Below are positions 26,801-38,593 of a stretch of 64,000 bases of DNA, in pieces. Every line of letters starts with the position of its first letter. Within the stretch, counting starts at the first letter, position 1. The translations under genes and the position numbers were made by a program. The notes below the pieces were generated by a model. It ran no database searches and was not told the origin of the DNA. It saw nothing but the letters and a program-made list of their open reading frames with translations. This stretch comes from Pseudomonas khavaziana (GTDB lineage Bacteria > Pseudomonadota > Gammaproteobacteria > Pseudomonadales > Pseudomonadaceae): positions 372,001 through 436,000 of the forward strand of contig NZ_JAHSTT010000004.1 of assembly GCF_019145205.1 (NCBI RefSeq), given 5' to 3'.

Positions 26801-29800
26801 CTCCAGTCCAGGTACTCAATCGGTGTGCTGCCGGGTTTGTGGATCACTTGCAGCATGTCTTCGCCAACGTTCCAGCAGAACGATGCGCGCAAGGCTTCAT
26901 GCCGGGCGATCACCGCTTGCCAGGCCTGGGCAAAACGCTCGGGGTCCAGGGCGCTGTTGATGCGGTAGCGGTCCTGCATGTAATACAAGCCGGTGCCCGG
27001 TTCAAGCAGGGTGTGCAGCAGCAGGCCCTCTTGCATCGGGGTCAGCGGGTAGACGTCTTCGATGGCGCTGGCTGGCACCGGCAAGGTATCCAGTTGCGCC
27101 TGGGTCAGGTGGGCCAGGGGGAAGTCGGACGGCGTGAGGCCGCCGGCATCGTCCTGCAGGCAATGGGCGATCAGGCTGTGCAATTCGGCCAGATATGCCT
27201 CGGCCAGATCGGCAATCACCTGTTGATCATGACGCTCACGGCTGAAGGTCCAACGCAGCACCAGCTCACCGCCGAACACCTGGCCGTCGACGCTCAACTC
27301 ATTGGGTAACGGCGCGTCTGGATCATGGGCCAGCCCGGCGGACTCTTCCAGCGGGTGGAACAATGCATCGGTGCCAAAGCTCTGGTCGAACTGACCCAGG
27401 TAGTTGAAGGTAATCGGCGCGCTCGGCAGTGCGGCCATGTTCTGTTTGCACAGGTCATCGGCCAGGTAGCGCAGCACGCCATAGCCCAAGCCTTTGTGCG
27501 GCAAGGCGCGCAGTTGCTCCTTGATTGCCTTGATCGAGTCGCCCTGCCCGGCCTGCGGTGTCAGGCGCAACGGATAGGCACTGGTGAACCAGCCGACGCT
27601 GCGGGTCAGGTCGATGTCATCGAACAGGGTTTCGCGGCCATGGCCTTCCAGCTGGATCAATGCCGAGTCGTGCCCGCTCCAGCGGCACAGCACGCGGGCC
27701 AGGGCGGTCAGCAGCAGGTCGTTGACCTGGGTGCGATAGGCGCTCGGTGCCTGTTGCAGCAACTGGCGGGTGTGTTCGGCATCCAGGCGAACGCTGACGG
27801 TTTCGGCATCGCGATTGCGCAGTGCGCCTTGTGGGCGTTGCACCGGCAAGGCCACGGCCGGGCCGGCCAACTGCGCCTGCCATACGCTCAACTCTTCGCG
27901 CAGGGATTCACTCTGGGCATAGGCCTGCAAGCGCGCCGCCCAATCGCGCAACGCGCTGGTCTTGGTCGGCAGGCTGACGGACTGGCCTTCACTGAGTTGG
28001 CGGTAAACGTTTTGCAGGTCTTCCAGCAACACACGCCAGGACACGCCATCCACCACCAGGTGATGGATCGCGATCAGCAGACGCTGCTGGCCTTGCGGCC
28101 CGTCTACCAACAGGGCACGCAACAACGGCCCGTGTTCCAGATCGAGGCTAAGCTGGGTGTCGGTGAACAGTGCGGTGCACTGTTGCATATCACCCACCTG
28201 GGCTTGCATCAGCACGCCGCCTTCCGGCACGGCCAGGTGTTCGGCGTGCCACTGCGCTCCGCGCTGGGTGAAGCTCAGGCGCAGGGCGTCGTGGTGTTCC
28301 AGCACCGCCAGCAGGGCTCGCTCCAGGCGATGGGGGTCGAGCAGCTGCAGGGGCTTGAGCACCAACGCCTGGTTCCAGTGCTGGCGTGCAGGAATGTCAG
28401 TGTCGAAGAACCAGTGCTGGATCGGCGTAAGCCCGGAGCTGCCGGTCAATACACCTTGATCGGCGGTGACCTGCTCCGAACGGGTGGCGACGGCAGCCAG
28501 GGTCTGTACGGTCTGGTGCTGGAACAGGTCACGGGGGCTGAAATGAATCCCGGCCTGGCGCGCACGGCTGACCACCTGGATCGACAGGATCGAGTCGCCG
28601 CCGAGCTCAAAGAAGTTATCGTCGAGGCCGACTTGCTGCACATTCAACACCGCGCACCAGATCGCCGCCAGGGTGTGCTCAAGCTCATTGCGCGGCGCCA
28701 CGTAGTATTGGCGATTGGCTTGTGGATCCGGCTCAGGCAAGGCGCGGCGGTCGAGCTTGCCATTGGCGGTCAGCGGCATGCTGTCCAGCACGATCAAATG
28801 CGCCGGCACCATATAGTCCGGCAGTTGCGCCTTGAGGTGGGCCTTCAGCGCTTCGCGCAGCGCGCCGTGTTCGACATCGCTGACCAGGTAGGCCACCAGC
28901 TGTTTGCCACTTGGCGCATCCAGCGCCAGCACTACCGCCTCGCGCACGGCGGGATGTTCCAGCAGGCGCGTTTCGATCTCGCCCAGCTCGATGCGGAAAC
29001 CGCGGATCTTCACCTGATGGTCGATGCGCCCCAGGTATTCCACCAGGCCATCGGCGCGTTGGCGCACCAGGTCGCCGGTGCGGTACAGACGCCCGCCATT
29101 GGCGGCAAACGGGTCGGCGACAAAACGCTCCGCCGTCATGCCCGGGCGGCGGTGATAACCCTGGGCCAGGCCGGCGCCGCCGATATACAACTCACCACCG
29201 GCGCCTTGGGGCACCAGCGCCAGGTCGGCGTCGAGAATGTAGGCCACGCGCTCACCGATGATGCTGCCAATCGGCACGCTGCCCGCGCCCTCCTCCAACT
29301 GCTGCGGTGCCAGGCTGGCCAAGGGCATCACCACCGTTTCGGTCGGGCCATAGGCGTTGAAAACCACCTCGGGCATGAACGCCGCCCGGATGCGTTGCAG
29401 GTGCTCCCCGGTCAATGCCTCGCCACCGGTGATACACATGCGCACCGGCAAGGTCTGCTGCTGAGTCGCCAGCCACTGGGCCAACTGGCTGCCGTAACTG
29501 GGGGTGAAGCCGAGGATATTGATGCGATGGGTGCGAACCAGTGCGCAGATCTCTTCGGCATCCCACTGCCCCTGGGCGCGCAGCACCACCTGCGCACCAC
29601 TGAGCAGCGGCACCAGCAAACGCTCGGTGGCGGCGTCGAAGTTGATTGAATAGAAGTGCAGTTCGCAGTCATCGGCACGCATGCCAAACCGCTCGATCAC
29701 CGCCTGACAATGCATGGCGATTTCACCGTGGGACACCACCACGCCCTTGGGCTTGCCGGTGGAGCCCGAGGTGTAGATCAGATACGCCTGGTGTTGTGGC

Positions 29801-32800
29801 AGGCTGACAAACGGCAGTTCATCAGCAGGGTAATTTGCCAGTACCGGCAGGTCATCTTCCAGGCACCAGCACGCCACCGTCGCCGGCAGTTCGCCGAGGG
29901 CTTCGAACATCGCCGCATCACTGAGCAGCAGGCCGATGTCGCTGTCCGCGATCATGTAGTGCAGGCGGTCCAGCGGGTATTCCGGATCCAGCGGCACATA
30001 GGCGCCACCGGCCTTCAGAATCGCCAGCAGGCCAATGACCATTTCCAGCGAGCGCGGCAGCGCCAGGCCGACACGCACCTGCGGGCCCACGCCGCGTTCG
30101 CGCAGCATCCAGGCCAGGCGGTTGGCGCGGGCGTCCAGCTCAGCATAAGTCAGGGTCACACCGGCAAAGGTCAGCGCCGGTGCATCGGCCCGCTGGCTGG
30201 CCTGCTGGCTGAACAACTGATGGATACACTGGTCGAGGCGATGTTCGCCCTTCTCCACCCCCAGGCTGTCTTGCAATGCGCGCTGTTCATCTGTGCTCAG
30301 CAACGGCAATTCGCTCAGACGTTGCTGCGGATTGGCGATCAAACCTGCCAACAGATTGCGCCAATGCTCGGCCATGCGAGCAATGCGCGGTTCATCGAAC
30401 AAGTCGGTGCTGTAGGTCAGGCAGCAACCCAGGCGATGGTCGAGGTCGGTGACTTCCAGGTTGAGGTCGAACTTGGTTGCCCGTGCATCGTTGGCCAGGT
30501 ACTCGACGCTCATGCCCGCCAGTTGGCGGCGCTGCTGGAACTCCCAGCGCTGCACGTTGCACATCACTTGGAACAGCGGGTTGTACGCCGCGCTGCGCGG
30601 CGGTTGCAGGGCTTCGACCAGATGGTCGAACGGCAGGTCCTGATGAGACTGGCCCTCGATCACGGTGTGGCGCACCTGCTCGAACAACTCGGCGACACTC
30701 ATCTGCCCATTGAGCTGGCAACGCAGCACCTGGGTATTGAGGAACGCGCCGATCAGCCCTTCGCTTTCCGGGCGAATGCGGTTGGCCACCGGGGCGCCGA
30801 TGCGCAGGTCGGTCTGGCCGCTGTAGCGGTAGAGCAACACGGCCAGGGTCGCGGTCATGGTCATGAACAGGGTCAGGCCGCGCTCGGCATTGAAGGCGCG
30901 TACACGGGCGGCCAACTCATCACTCAGGTCGAAGCGGTACAGCTCGCCCTGGTGGCTTTGTACCGCTGGCCTTGGGCGGTCGGAGGGCAGCTCCAGCAAC
31001 GGGTGTTCAGTGCCCAGTTGCGCGGTCCAGTAATCCAGCTGGCGTTGGCGCTCGCCGGACTCCAGCCACTGGCGCTGCCACACGCTGTAGTCGAGGTACT
31101 GCACCGGCAGCGGCGCCAGCGGCGAGTCGCGTTCGTCGATAAAAGCTTCGTACAAGGCGCTGAGTTCACGGGCAAAGATGTCCATGGCCCAGCCTTCGGT
31201 GACGATATGGTGCAGGGTCAGCACCAAGTAGTGTTCCTGCTCGCCGGCCTTGACCAGGCAGGCCCGCAACAGCGGCCCGGTTTCCAGGTTGAACGGCGTG
31301 TGCGCTTCTTGAGCCGCCAGTTGCTGCAAACGCTGTTGGCGCTCGGTTTCGCTCAGCGCCGAGAAGTCCTGCCAGTCCATGCGCACAGCGGCCTGCGGCG
31401 ACACCTTCTGGCATGCCACGCCGTCGACGCTCGGGAAGGTGGTGCGCAGGGTTTCATGGCGCATGATCAACGCCTGCAACGCTGCTTCGAAACGCTGCAC
31501 ATCCAGCACGCCGCGCAGGCGCGCCATGCCGCCGACGTTGTAGGCCGGGCTGTCGGGCTCCATCTGCCAGAGGAACCACATGCGCTGCTGGGAATAGGAC
31601 AACGGCACCGGCGCGCTGCGATCGACCTTGGCGATTGCCGTCTGTTGGTTGCGTTGGCCCGCGGCCTGGATCAGCCCGACTTGCTCGACAAAGGCGCCCA
31701 ACTCGCTGGCTTCGAACAGGGTGCGCAACGGCAGCTCGACGTCACAGGCCTGGCGGGTGCGGGAGATGATTTGCGTGGCCAGCAACGAGTGCCCGCCCAA
31801 GGCGAAGAAGTCATCGCCCAGGCCGATACGTGGCAGGCCAAGCACTTCGCGCCAGATCGCGGCGATTTGCAGCTGCAACGCTGTGTGCGGTTCGATGTGT
31901 TCGCGGGTGTGCCAGACCGGCTCCGGCAAGGCGCGGCGGTCAAGCTTGCCGCTCGGGCTCAGGGGCATGGTGTCCAGGCGCATCAGCAGCGCCGGCACCA
32001 TGTACTCCGGCAACTCGGCGGCCAGGGCGGCCTTGAGTTGTTGTGCGTCCAGTTCGGTGTGGGCGGTGTAGTAACCGATCAATTGCGCATCGCGTACCAG
32101 CACCACGGCTTGGGCGATGCCATCAAGGGCCAGCAGCCGCGCTTGAATTTCTTCCGGCTCCACACGGAAACCACGCAGTTTGACCTGCTGGTCCAGGCGC
32201 CCGAGGTATTCAAGTACGCCATCGGCATTCCAGCGTGCGCGATCCCCGGTGCGATACAGGCGTGCACCCGGCGCGCCCAAGGGGTCTGCGACAAAGCGTT
32301 CAGCGGTCAGCCCGGCACGGCCAAGGTAACCCCGGGCCAGGCCGATGCCGCCGATGCACAACTCACCCGGCACACCGGCCGGCAACGGGTTGAGCTGCTC
32401 GTCAAGCACGCGGCAGGTCACATTGCCCAAGGGCCGACCAATCGGCGAGCGTTCGCCATCGGCGGCAGTGCAATGCCAATGGGTGACGTTGATCGCGGTC
32501 TCGGTGGGGCCATAACGGTTATGCAGTTGCACTGCGGGTAATTGCGCGAGGACGCGGTTACGCAACTCGGCGGGCAAGGCTTCGCCACCGCAGAACAAGC
32601 GGCGCAGGCTGGTGCATTCGGCCACCAACGGCTCGTCGATAAATACCTGCAACAGCGGCGGCACGAAGTGCAACGTGGTCACGCCATGTTCCTGCACCAA
32701 CTGCGCGATGCGGTGCGGGTCGCGATGCTCACCCGGCCCCGCCAGCACCAGGCGGCAACCGGTGATCAGCGGCCAGAAGCATTCCCACACCGACACGTCG

Positions 32801-35800
32801 AAACTGATCGGCGCCTTTTGCATCAGCACATCGGTTTCATTCAGTTGGTAAGTGGCCTGCATCCACTGCAAACGTTCGGCCAGCGCGCCATGGGTGTTGC
32901 CCACGCCCTTGGGTTGGCCGGTGGAACCGGAGGTATAGATCACGTAGGCAAGGTTGTCGCCGTGCAGGTGCAGGCCCGGTGCCTGGGTTGGCCAACGGTC
33001 CAGGTGCAAGCTGTCCATGGCGATCACGCAGACGCCTTCGGCAGTCGGCAACTGCGCCAGCAACGCTGTCTGGGTCAGCAGCAGATGCACGCCGCTGTCC
33101 TTGAGCATGTAGGCCAGGCGCTCGGTGGGATAATCCGGGTCCAGCGGCACGTAGGCGCCACCGGCCTTGATGATCGCCAGCAGGCCGACCAGCAGTTGCG
33201 GCGAACGCTCGGCGGCGATGGCCACGCACACGTCCGGGCCAACGCCCTTGTCGCGCAAGTAATGGGCCAGGCGATTGGCCTGGGTGTGCAGCTGGGCGAA
33301 GGTCAGGCTGCCGTCCTGCCAGACCAGCGCGGTGGCGTCCGAGACCTGTTGGTTGAGCAGCTCGGGCAACCATTGCCGGGCCGGCTCACAAGGTGCTGCG
33401 CTCCAGGCGTGCTGTTCGTCGGCCAGCATCAACGGCAGGTCGCCGAGGGCTTGCTGGGGTTGGGCGCACACAGCTTGCAGCAGGTGGATGAAATGCTCGG
33501 CCATGCGCTGGATGGTCGCGGTCTCGAACAGCTCGTCGGCGTAGTCGAACGACAGGCTCAAACGCCCGTTGCGGTCTTCTTCGCTGTGCAATTGCAGGTC
33601 GAACTTGGCTTCGCGGCTGTGCCATGGCAGTTCATCGGCGAGCAGGCCCGGCAGGCGACGCAAGGCGCTGAGGTCACGTTGCTGGTGGTTGAACATCACC
33701 TGGAACAGACCCTGTTCGCGGGCCTGGGGGAAGGCTTCCAGCAGTTGTTCGAAAGGCAGGTCTTGATGGGCCTGGGCGGCCATTGCCGTCTCGCGCGTGG
33801 CCGCCAGCAGCTGGTCGAACGGCAAGCGCCCATCCAGTTCGGCACGCAGCACCAGGGTGTTGATAAAGAACCCGATCAGGCCCTGGGTTTCGTGGCGCGG
33901 GCGGTTGGCATTGGGCACGCCGATACGGATATCGTGCTGCCCGCTGTAGCGATAAAGCAAGGTCTGGAACGCCGCCAACAACAGCATGAACGGCGTCGAC
34001 TCGTGGGTCTGGGCGGTCTGGCGGATCGCGGCGCTGAGGCGTGCATCCAGGCGCACGCGATGGCGCGAAGCACTGTGCCGATGCTGGGCAGAACGCGGGT
34101 GATCAGTGGCCAGGTCCAGGGCGGGATGCTCTTCACCCAACTGCGTTTTCCAATACGCCAGTTGTCGCTGGCCCTCGCCTTCGGCCAACCATTGGCGCTG
34201 CCAACTGCCGTAGTCGGCGTAGTGCAAGGTCAACGGTGGCAGGTCCAGGTTCTGGCCTTGGACGGCAGCGGCGTACAGCCGCGAGAACTCGTCGATGAGG
34301 ATATTCAGCGACCAACCATCAGCGATGATGTGGTGCAGCGTCACCAGCAGTTGATGGTCTTCATCATCCAGGCGTACCAGGGTGACCCACAGCAGCGGGC
34401 CTTTTTCCAGGTCAAACTGGGTATGCGCCTCGTCTTCGCGGATCTGTTGCGCACGGGCTTCGCGCTCGGCGTGTGGCAGGTCGCTGAGGTCGATGACTTG
34501 CAGCGCGAAATCCACCTGCGGTTCTACACGCTGGAAGGCTTGCCCACCGCGTTCGTAAAAGCGTGTGCGCAGGGCCTCGTGACGCTGGATCAAGTGCTGG
34601 AAGCTTGCGCGCAGCGCGTCTTCATCCAGCTCGCCGCGCAGGTGCAAGGCGCCGGGAATGGTGTAGGCGCTGCCGTGTGGATCCAGTTGCCAGGTGATCC
34701 ACAGACGGTTCTGGGCCAGGGATTGGGGCAGGTCTTCTTGACGTGACAGCGCGTGGATTGCGCCTTGGGCAACGCCGCCGTCCTGTTGCAATTGCGCCAC
34801 AGCGGTGGCGAACGCAGCAAGTGTCGGCGCTTCGAACAGCAGGCGCAGGTTCAGCTCCAGGCCCAGGGTTTCGCGCAGACGCGCGACCACTTGCGTCGCA
34901 GTGATGGAGTTGCCGCCGAGCAGGAAGAAGTGATCGTCGGCGGCCACGCTGGTCAGTTGCAGTTGCTCACACCAGATCGCCGCGATCTGCTGTTGCAGGT
35001 CCGATTCCAGCGCCACTTCGCTCGCCTGCCCCTGCTGCCCGGGGAATTGCGCGTAGCTGTCGAGGCTGCCATCGGCATGGCGAATCGCGCAGGCTGCACG
35101 TTGTACCTTGCCGCTGGAGGTCTTCGGCAACGCACCGGGGTTGAGCAACACCACCACGCTCGGGGCTTCTTGATAAGCCTCGGCCACGGCTTGGCGGATC
35201 GCCTTGATCAGCGCTTCGGGTGGCAGGATTTTCTGCACGCTGCGGCTGATTTCCGCCGCGATGCCGATGCCTTCCACGCCCTGGTCATTCACCGCAAACG
35301 CGGCGACCCGGCCCTTGCGCACCACTTCCACTTCGCGCTCGACGGTCTGTTCGATGTCCTGGGGGTAGAGGTTGTGACCACGCACAATCAGCAGGTCTTT
35401 GAGGCGACCGGTGATGTACACCTCGCCGTCGCGGATAAACCCCAGGTCACCGGTACGCAGCCAAGTGTGGCCGGCGTGCTGGACGAAGGTCCTGGCGCTG
35501 GCTTCGGGGTTGCGCCAGTAGCCGTGGGCGATGCTCGGGCCCGTGGCCCAGAGTTCACCGACGCGGTTGTCGGCAAGCTCCGCCAGGGTATGAGGATCGA
35601 CGATCAGCACGGCGTGGTCCGGCTGGCTGGTGCCGCAACTCATGATCGCACTGCCCTGTCCGGGTTCGGCGCGGTTGGCGGCCAGGGCCTGTTCGTCCAC
35701 GCGCAGCGCAGGGATGCCGCGGCCACGAGTACCGCCGGCGACAAACAGGGTCGCTTCGGCCAGGCCGTAGGAGGCAAAGAAACTGTTCGAGATGAAACCA

Positions 35801-36735
35801 CAGGGGGCGAATTTTTCTGCGAAGCGTTCCAGGGTATCGAGGCGAATCGGCTCAGAGCCAGAATAGGCCACGCGCCAGCGGCTCAAGTCCAGACGCTCCA
35901 GGGCCGATTCACTGACCCGTTCGCTGCACAGGCGGTAGGCGAAATCAGGACCGCCGCTGATGGTGCCGCCGTATTCGCTGATCGCTTCCAGCCAACGCAA
36001 TGGGCGGCCGAGGAAGTAGGCCGGCGACATCAACACGCAGGGCACGCCGCTGAAAATGGGTTGCAACAGGCCGCCGATCAGGCCCATGTCGTGGTACAGC
36101 GGCAGCCAGCTGACTATCACGTCATCGGGGTTGAGGTCGATGCCGAAGCCACGTCGGATCAATACTTCGTTGGCGACCAAATTGCCGTGGCTGACCTGCA
36201 CGCCCTTGGGCAAGGCGGTAGAGCCGGAGGTGTATTGCAGGAAGGCGATGTCGTCAGCTTGCAGCTCGGGCTCGAGCCAGTGCTCGGCCTGCTGTGCATC
36301 CAGGCTGTCGACGCTCAATACCGGCGGTGCATTTTCGATCTGCGCCAGGCCTTCGCTGAGGCTGGCAATGGTCAATAGCAGGCGCGGCTCGGCGTCCTGG
36401 ATGATCGACAGCAAACGCTCCTGGTGATGACGGCGCGTGGACTCCGGCGGATAAGCCGGCACCGCGATCACCCCGGCGTACAGGCACCCAAAGAACGCCG
36501 CGACGTAGTCCGGGCCGCTGGGGAACAACAGCACCGCACGCTCGCCCGGGCCGGCCATGGCTTGCAAGGCGGCGGCGATGGTGCGGGCGCGCAGGTCCAG
36601 ATCACGGTAGCTGAGCACCACGCTCTGCTCGGCCGACTCGGCCAGGAAGCGCAGAGCCACCTGGTCCGGTGTCTGCGCAGCACGGCGTTGAAGGGACTGG
36701 ACCAAAGTGCGGGGGAGTTCGAAGGCGTCCATCAT
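23839..36735 (-). CDS. pvdL: Pyoverdine chromophore NRPS PvdL
   Basis: First pyoverdine peptide synthetase, 4298 aa, cytoplasmic. Domain order with approximate residues: fatty acyl-AMP ligase 1-570 (SGSTALPKG near 170), T about 605, C 660-1090 (HHIIADGW near 800), A 1120-1620, T about 1650, C (HHIVTEGW near 1845), A (SGSTGKPKG near 2325), T ([10 protein letters not shown] near 2715), epimerase ([10 protein letters not shown] near 2890), C (HHILIDAWC near 3365), A (near 3845), T about 4235. No thioesterase, so the chain passes to another NRPS. Specificity residues read by hand: DVWHFGRIN, DAEGIGAVM and DIWELTADD, the last being the known Dab code. This fits acyl-Glu-D-Tyr-Dab. The ATG at 36735 has AGGA upstream; the open frame beyond it overlaps pvdG and is not used. 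Confidence 0.96.
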   Translation of the reverse strand: MMDAFELPRTLVQSLQRRAAQTPDQVALRFLAESAEQSVVLSYRDLDLRARTIAAALQAMAGPGERAVLLFPSGPDYVAAFFGCLYAGVIAVPAYPPESTRRHHQERLLSIIQDAEPRLLLTIASLSEGLAQIENAPPVLSVDSLDAQQAEHWLEPELQADDIAFLQYTSGSTALPKGVQVSHGNLVANEVLIRRGFGIDLNPDDVIVSWLPLYHDMGLIGGLLQPIFSGVPCVLMSPAYFLGRPLRWLEAISEYGGTISGGPDFAYRLCSERVSESALERLDLSRWRVAYSGSEPIRLDTLERFAEKFAPCGFISNSFFASYGLAEATLFVAGGTRGRGIPALRVDEQALAANRAEPGQGSAIMSCGTSQPDHAVLIVDPHTLAELADNRVGELWATGPSIAHGYWRNPEASARTFVQHAGHTWLRTGDLGFIRDGEVYITGRLKDLLIVRGHNLYPQDIEQTVEREVEVVRKGRVAAFAVNDQGVEGIGIAAEISRSVQKILPPEALIKAIRQAVAEAYQEAPSVVVLLNPGALPKTSSGKVQRAACAIRHADGSLDSYAQFPGQQGQASEVALESDLQQQIAAIWCEQLQLTSVAADDHFFLLGGNSITATQVVARLRETLGLELNLRLLFEAPTLAAFATAVAQLQQDGGVAQGAIHALSRQEDLPQSLAQNRLWITWQLDPHGSAYTIPGALHLRGELDEDALRASFQHLIQRHEALRTRFYERGGQAFQRVEPQVDFALQVIDLSDLPHAEREARAQQIREDEAHTQFDLEKGPLLWVTLVRLDDEDHQLLVTLHHIIADGWSLNILIDEFSRLYAAAVQGQNLDLPPLTLHYADYGSWQRQWLAEGEGQRQLAYWKTQLGEEHPALDLATDHPRSAQHRHSASRHRVRLDARLSAAIRQTAQTHESTPFMLLLAAFQTLLYRYSGQHDIRIGVPNANRPRHETQGLIGFFINTLVLRAELDGRLPFDQLLAATRETAMAAQAHQDLPFEQLLEAFPQAREQGLFQVMFNHQQRDLSALRRLPGLLADELPWHSREAKFDLQLHSEEDRNGRLSLSFDYADELFETATIQRMAEHFIHLLQAVCAQPQQALGDLPLMLADEQHAWSAAPCEPARQWLPELLNQQVSDATALVWQDGSLTFAQLHTQANRLAHYLRDKGVGPDVCVAIAAERSPQLLVGLLAIIKAGGAYVPLDPDYPTERLAYMLKDSGVHLLLTQTALLAQLPTAEGVCVIAMDSLHLDRWPTQAPGLHLHGDNLAYVIYTSGSTGQPKGVGNTHGALAERLQWMQATYQLNETDVLMQKAPISFDVSVWECFWPLITGCRLVLAGPGEHRDPHRIAQLVQEHGVTTLHFVPPLLQVFIDEPLVAECTSLRRLFCGGEALPAELRNRVLAQLPAVQLHNRYGPTETAINVTHWHCTAADGERSPIGRPLGNVTCRVLDEQLNPLPAGVPGELCIGGIGLARGYLGRAGLTAERFVADPLGAPGARLYRTGDRARWNADGVLEYLGRLDQQVKLRGFRVEPEEIQARLLALDGIAQAVVLVRDAQLIGYYTAHTELDAQQLKAALAAELPEYMVPALLMRLDTMPLSPSGKLDRRALPEPVWHTREHIEPHTALQLQIAAIWREVLGLPRIGLGDDFFALGGHSLLATQIISRTRQACDVELPLRTLFEASELGAFVEQVGLIQAAGQRNQQTAIAKVDRSAPVPLSYSQQRMWFLWQMEPDSPAYNVGGMARLRGVLDVQRFEAALQALIMRHETLRTTFPSVDGVACQKVSPQAAVRMDWQDFSALSETERQQRLQQLAAQEAHTPFNLETGPLLRACLVKAGEQEHYLVLTLHHIVTEGWAMDIFARELSALYEAFIDERDSPLAPLPVQYLDYSVWQRQWLESGERQRQLDYWTAQLGTEHPLLELPSDRPRPAVQSHQGELYRFDLSDELAARVRAFNAERGLTLFMTMTATLAVLLYRYSGQTDLRIGAPVANRIRPESEGLIGAFLNTQVLRCQLNGQMSVAELFEQVRHTVIEGQSHQDLPFDHLVEALQPPRSAAYNPLFQVMCNVQRWEFQQRRQLAGMSVEYLANDARATKFDLNLEVTDLDHRLGCCLTYSTDLFDEPRIARMAEHWRNLLAGLIANPQQRLSELPLLSTDEQRALQDSLGVEKGEHRLDQCIHQLFSQQASQRADAPALTFAGVTLTYAELDARANRLAWMLRERGVGPQVRVGLALPRSLEMVIGLLAILKAGGAYVPLDPEYPLDRLHYMIADSDIGLLLSDAAMFEALGELPATVACWCLEDDLPVLANYPADELPFVSLPQHQAYLIYTSGSTGKPKGVVVSHGEIAMHCQAVIERFGMRADDCELHFYSINFDAATERLLVPLLSGAQVVLRAQGQWDAEEICALVRTHRINILGFTPSYGSQLAQWLATQQQTLPVRMCITGGEALTGEHLQRIRAAFMPEVVFNAYGPTETVVMPLASLAPQQLEEGAGSVPIGSIIGERVAYILDADLALVPQGAGGELYIGGAGLAQGYHRRPGMTAERFVADPFAANGGRLYRTGDLVRQRADGLVEYLGRIDHQVKIRGFRIELGEIETRLLEHPAVREAVVLALDAPSGKQLVAYLVSDVEHGALREALKAHLKAQLPDYMVPAHLIVLDSMPLTANGKLDRRALPEPDPQANRQYYVAPRNELEHTLAAIWCAVLNVQQVGLDDNFFELGGDSILSIQVVSRARQAGIHFSPRDLFQHQTVQTLAAVATRSEQVTADQGVLTGSSGLTPIQHWFFDTDIPARQHWNQALVLKPLQLLDPHRLERALLAVLEHHDALRLSFTQRGAQWHAEHLAVPEGGVLMQAQVGDMQQCTALFTDTQLSLDLEHGPLLRALLVDGPQGQQRLLIAIHHLVVDGVSWRVLLEDLQNVYRQLSEGQSVSLPTKTSALRDWAARLQAYAQSESLREELSVWQAQLAGPAVALPVQRPQGALRNRDAETVSVRLDAEHTRQLLQQAPSAYRTQVNDLLLTALARVLCRWSGHDSALIQLEGHGRETLFDDIDLTRSVGWFTSAYPLRLTPQAGQGDSIKAIKEQLRALPHKGLGYGVLRYLADDLCKQNMAALPSAPITFNYLGQFDQSFGTDALFHPLEESAGLAHDPDAPLPNELSVDGQVFGGELVLRWTFSRERHDQQVIADLAEAYLAELHSLIAHCLQDDAGGLTPSDFPLAHLTQAQLDTLPVPASAIEDVYPLTPMQEGLLLHTLLEPGTGLYYMQDRYRINSALDPERFAQAWQAVIARHEALRASFCWNVGEDMLQVIHKPGSTPIEYLDWSADPQDEQEPRLQALLKAEREAGFDLLNQAPFHLRLIRVGEARYWFMMSNHHILIDAWCRSLLMNDFFDIYMALGEGREAQLATPPRYRDYIAWLQRQDLNEARQWWQHNLQGFERATPIPSDRPFLREHAGGSGGMVVGDCYTRLDAHDGAQLRELAQAHQLTVNTFAQAAWALVLRRLSGERDVLFGVTVAGRPVDMPPMQRTVGLFINSIALRVKLPEDDQRCSVRQWLSGLLDSNMQLREYEYLPLVTIQEHSELPKGQPLFDSLFVFENAPVEVSVLDRAQSLNATSDSGRTHTNFPLTAVCYPGDDLGLHLSYDQRYFDESTVQGMLGEFKRLLLALVQGFHGDMAELPLIGEQEREFLVNGCNQSKRSYPLERSYIELFEEQVGQHPQRIAARCLDQQWSYDELNRRSNGLGHALVAAGVGLDQPVALLAERSLDLLGMIIGSFKAGAGYLPLDPGLPNQRLSRIIDLSRTPLLVCTEACREQAIELLEGVDCQLLVWEEVPARGENPGVYSGPDNLAYVIYTSGSTGLPKGVMVEQRGMLNNQLSKVPYLDLTDADVIAQTASQSFDISVWQFLAAPLFGARVDIVPNTLAHDPQGLLEYVQAHGITVLESVPSLIQGMLAQERISLDGLRWMLPTGEAMPPELAHQWLLRYPDIGLVNAYGPAECSDDVAFFRVDLASTRGTYLPIGTPTDNNRLYLLDGALELVPQGAVGELCVAGTGVGRGYVSDPLRTAQAFVLNPFGAPGERLYRTGDLARRRSDGVLEYVGRIDHQVKIRGYRIELGEIEARLHEQPEVRDAAVGVQEGVNGKHLVGYLVAADQTLNAGERLDRIKQRLRAELPEYMVPLHWLWLERLPLNANGKLDRKALPALEIGQLHSQDYLAPRNELETTLAGIWAEVLKVERVGVQDNFFELGGHSLLATQIASRVQKNLQRDVPLRAMFECSTVAQLAEYIDGLAANEISAEKVDRLSDLMAELEGL

Positions 36736-36802
36736 GGGGTTCCTGCCTGAAATCGGCTTACGGGAAATTCGGCTTACTTGAAAAATCAACAGTGGGGAGC
36801 GC

Positions 36803-37555
36803 TCAGACGGCAAGCCGTTGCCGCGCCGCGTCGATGCGCCAGCGCGCCAGATGTTCCTCGGCATAGCGGCGCACGCAACGCAGCACGGCGCTTTCGTGCT
36901 GCACGAGGAAGAAGTGGTGGCCGTCAAACATGTCCAGGGAAAAACCGCTGGCGGTGTCGAGCTGCCAGTCGAGCAACTGATCGGCGCGCACGCTGTCCTG
37001 CTTGCCGCCGAACACATGGATCGGCAGGCCCAGGGGCTTGCGCTCGCCATAGGTGAAGCTGCCGCACAACAGGAAGTCGGCGCGCAGGATCGGCAGCATC
37101 AACTGCATTAACTCGGGGTTGGCCAGGGCTTCTTCGGCGGTGCCCTGCAATTGGCGCAAGCGGGCGATCAGTTCGGCATCGTTTTTTTCGACGGCGTATT
37201 CACTGACATCGCGTCGCGCCGGCCCGGCGGTGCCGGAAGCGAACAGCGCCAGGGGCGCCGGCACATTGCGCGCACTCAAGGCATGGGCCAATTCAAAGGC
37301 CAGCAACCCGCCAAGGCTGTGGCCAAACAGGGCATAGGGGCCGTCAAGGTCATGGCTGATTTCCTCGGCCAACTGCACCGCAAGGGCTTTGATATCGCGC
37401 TGCAACGGCTCGTCCATGCGCAGACCGCGCCCGGGCAATTCCAGCGGGCACACCTGCAGCCAATCCGGCAGGGCGCGACGCCAGCGGGCGTAAACCGAGG
37501 CGCTGGCGCCTGAGTGGGGCAGGCAAAACAAGCGCAGCCGGGTTGGCGTACTCAT
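36803..37555 (-). CDS. pvdG: Type II thioesterase PvdG
   Basis: Alpha/beta-hydrolase thioesterase of the GrsT/type II class, 250 aa. It has the nucleophile elbow GHSLGG, the acid residue in GGKQDS and the His in DGHHFFL, so the triad is complete. Such enzymes remove wrongly loaded acyl groups from NRPS carrier domains. It is directly upstream of pvdL on the same strand with a 67-bp gap and no separate iron-starvation box in that gap, so the two are probably one transcript from the candidate promoter at 37667-37690. ATG starts [16 protein letters not shown]. Confidence 0.94.
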   Translation of the reverse strand: MSTPTRLRLFCLPHSGASASVYARWRRALPDWLQVCPLELPGRGLRMDEPLQRDIKALAVQLAEEISHDLDGPYALFGHSLGGLLAFELAHALSARNVPAPLALFASGTAGPARRDVSEYAVEKNDAELIARLRQLQGTAEEALANPELMQLMLPILRADFLLCGSFTYGERKPLGLPIHVFGGKQDSVRADQLLDWQLDTASGFSLDMFDGHHFFLVQHESAVLRCVRRYAEEHLARWRIDAARQRLAV

Positions 37556-37666
37556 CGCTTGAGCGCTCCAGACTGAAACGCGCTGTTTGCACGGTAGAAA
37601 CCCATGTCGCCCTCCTGCGGGTGCTGATCCCTGGCCGTTTTGCTAACGGACCTGTCACCCAAGAGA

Positions 37667-37690
37667 ACGGACGAAGTCAGCAATTAATTA
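37667..37690 (-). promoter_or_regulatory. Candidate PvdS (iron-starvation box) promoter of pvdG-pvdL
   Basis: Minus strand TAATT, 16 bp, CGT, one mismatch from TAAAT-N16-CGT and the same variant as at the mbtH-like gene. It lies 112 bp upstream of pvdG. Confidence 0.6.
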
Positions 37691-37753
37691 GTAGGAAGGG
37701 GCAACCAAGACCAGTTCACACATCTGACGGGAGCGTAAGATTAGTTCGTTTTC

Positions 37754-37772
37754 TCATTTGACAATCATTATC
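37754..37772 (+). promoter_or_regulatory. Candidate Fur box in the pvdS promoter
   Basis: TCATTTGACAATCATTATC. The last ten bases (AATCATTATC) match the end of the 19-bp Fur consensus exactly, and about 14 of 19 positions match overall. It covers the -35 and spacer of the pvdS promoter. Confidence 0.75.
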
Positions 37773-37786
37773 ATTCAGCATAATTT
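37758..37786 (+). promoter_or_regulatory. Sigma70-type promoter of pvdS
   Basis: TTGACA (37758-37763), 17-bp spacer, TAATTT (37781-37786), 70 bp before the pvdS ATG and overlapped by the Fur box. Confidence 0.7.
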
Positions 37787-37855
37787 GTTGCCCGATGTGT
37801 AGGAGGCCTCAGCAGGGACGCCCTCCCCTAACCTAATAGCAGTAAGGTGATTTCC

Positions 37856-38407
37856 ATGACGGAACAAGTATCCACAGGCAGGTGCGATTCACCCCTTCTC
37901 CAGGCGTTTGTCGACAACCGGCTCATGCTGGTGAAGATCGCGGCACGTATCACCGGTTGCCGCTCCCGCGCCGAAGATGTGGTTCAAGACGCCTACTTCC
38001 GATTGCAGTCTGCGCCGACGATCACTTCATCGTTCAAGGCCCAGCTGAGCTACTTGTTCCAGATCGTGCGCAACCTGGCCATCGATCACTACCGCAAGCA
38101 GGCCCTGGAGCTCAAATACTCCGGGACCGAAGAGGAAGGCTTGAATGTGGTTATTCACGGCGCTTCACCGGAAACCTCCCACATCAATTTCAACACCCTG
38201 GAAAACATCGCCGACGCCCTGACGCAATTGCCCCAACGCACCCGCTACGCGTTCGAGATGTACCGCCTGCATGGCGTGCCGCAAAAGGATATCGCCAAGG
38301 AACTCGGGGTGTCGCCGACGCTGGTGAACTTTATGATTCGCGACGCGCTGGTGCATTGCCGCAAGGTGTCGGGCAGTCATAGCGATACGTTTGCGCGCAG
38401 GGTTTGA
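37856..38407 (+). CDS. pvdS: Iron-starvation sigma factor PvdS
   Basis: ECF sigma factor (iron-starvation group) that directs RNA polymerase to pyoverdine genes, 183 aa. Sigma2 is seen as SRAEDVVQDAYFRLQ and YLFQIVRNLAIDHYRKQ, sigma4 as LPQRTRYAFEMYRLHGVPQK then DIAKELGVSPTLVNFMIRD. The sequence is close to P. aeruginosa PvdS as recalled (187 aa there). The ATG at 37856 has AAGG 8 bases upstream; a GTG at 37847 is less likely. It is divergent from pvdG and sits behind a Fur-box promoter. Its activity is normally held by an anti-sigma factor encoded elsewhere. Confidence 0.97.
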   Translation: MTEQVSTGRCDSPLLQAFVDNRLMLVKIAARITGCRSRAEDVVQDAYFRLQSAPTITSSFKAQLSYLFQIVRNLAIDHYRKQALELKYSGTEEEGLNVVIHGASPETSHINFNTLENIADALTQLPQRTRYAFEMYRLHGVPQKDIAKELGVSPTLVNFMIRDALVHCRKVSGSHSDTFARRV

Positions 38408-38485
38408 ACGCGGCGCAAACACATGTGGAAGGAGCGGCGCGGGGACTCAACTGGTCTCTGATAACAGATGTCGAACTCGATCAAT

Positions 38486-38573
38486 GTGGGAGGGGGCTTG
38501 CCCCCGAAGACGTCAGCCCAGCAAACATTGACGTTGGCTGACCCACCGCTATCGGGAGCAAGCCCCCTCCCAC
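38486..38573. repeat. REP doublet (GGGAGCAAGC-type)
   Basis: Inverted REP pair between the convergent pvdS and solute-binding protein genes. Confidence 0.9.
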
Positions 38574-38593
38574 ATTTTGCCCCCCGTGAGATC

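Noticed and set aside
24841-36378. Long plus-strand reading frames opposite pvdL (several of 500-960 codons)
   Set aside because: They are antisense frames kept open by high-GC codon bias. They have no family motifs, and pvdL domains cover the whole stretch.
36736-36802. A separate iron-starvation box between pvdG and pvdL
   Set aside because: No TAAAT or TAATT with CGT at 16-17 bp was found on the minus strand in this gap.
36736-37050. N-terminal extension of PvdL up to 37050
   Set aside because: The extension overlaps pvdG and is low-complexity shadow sequence. The ATG at 36735 has a ribosome binding site and matches the start of the acyl-AMP ligase domain.
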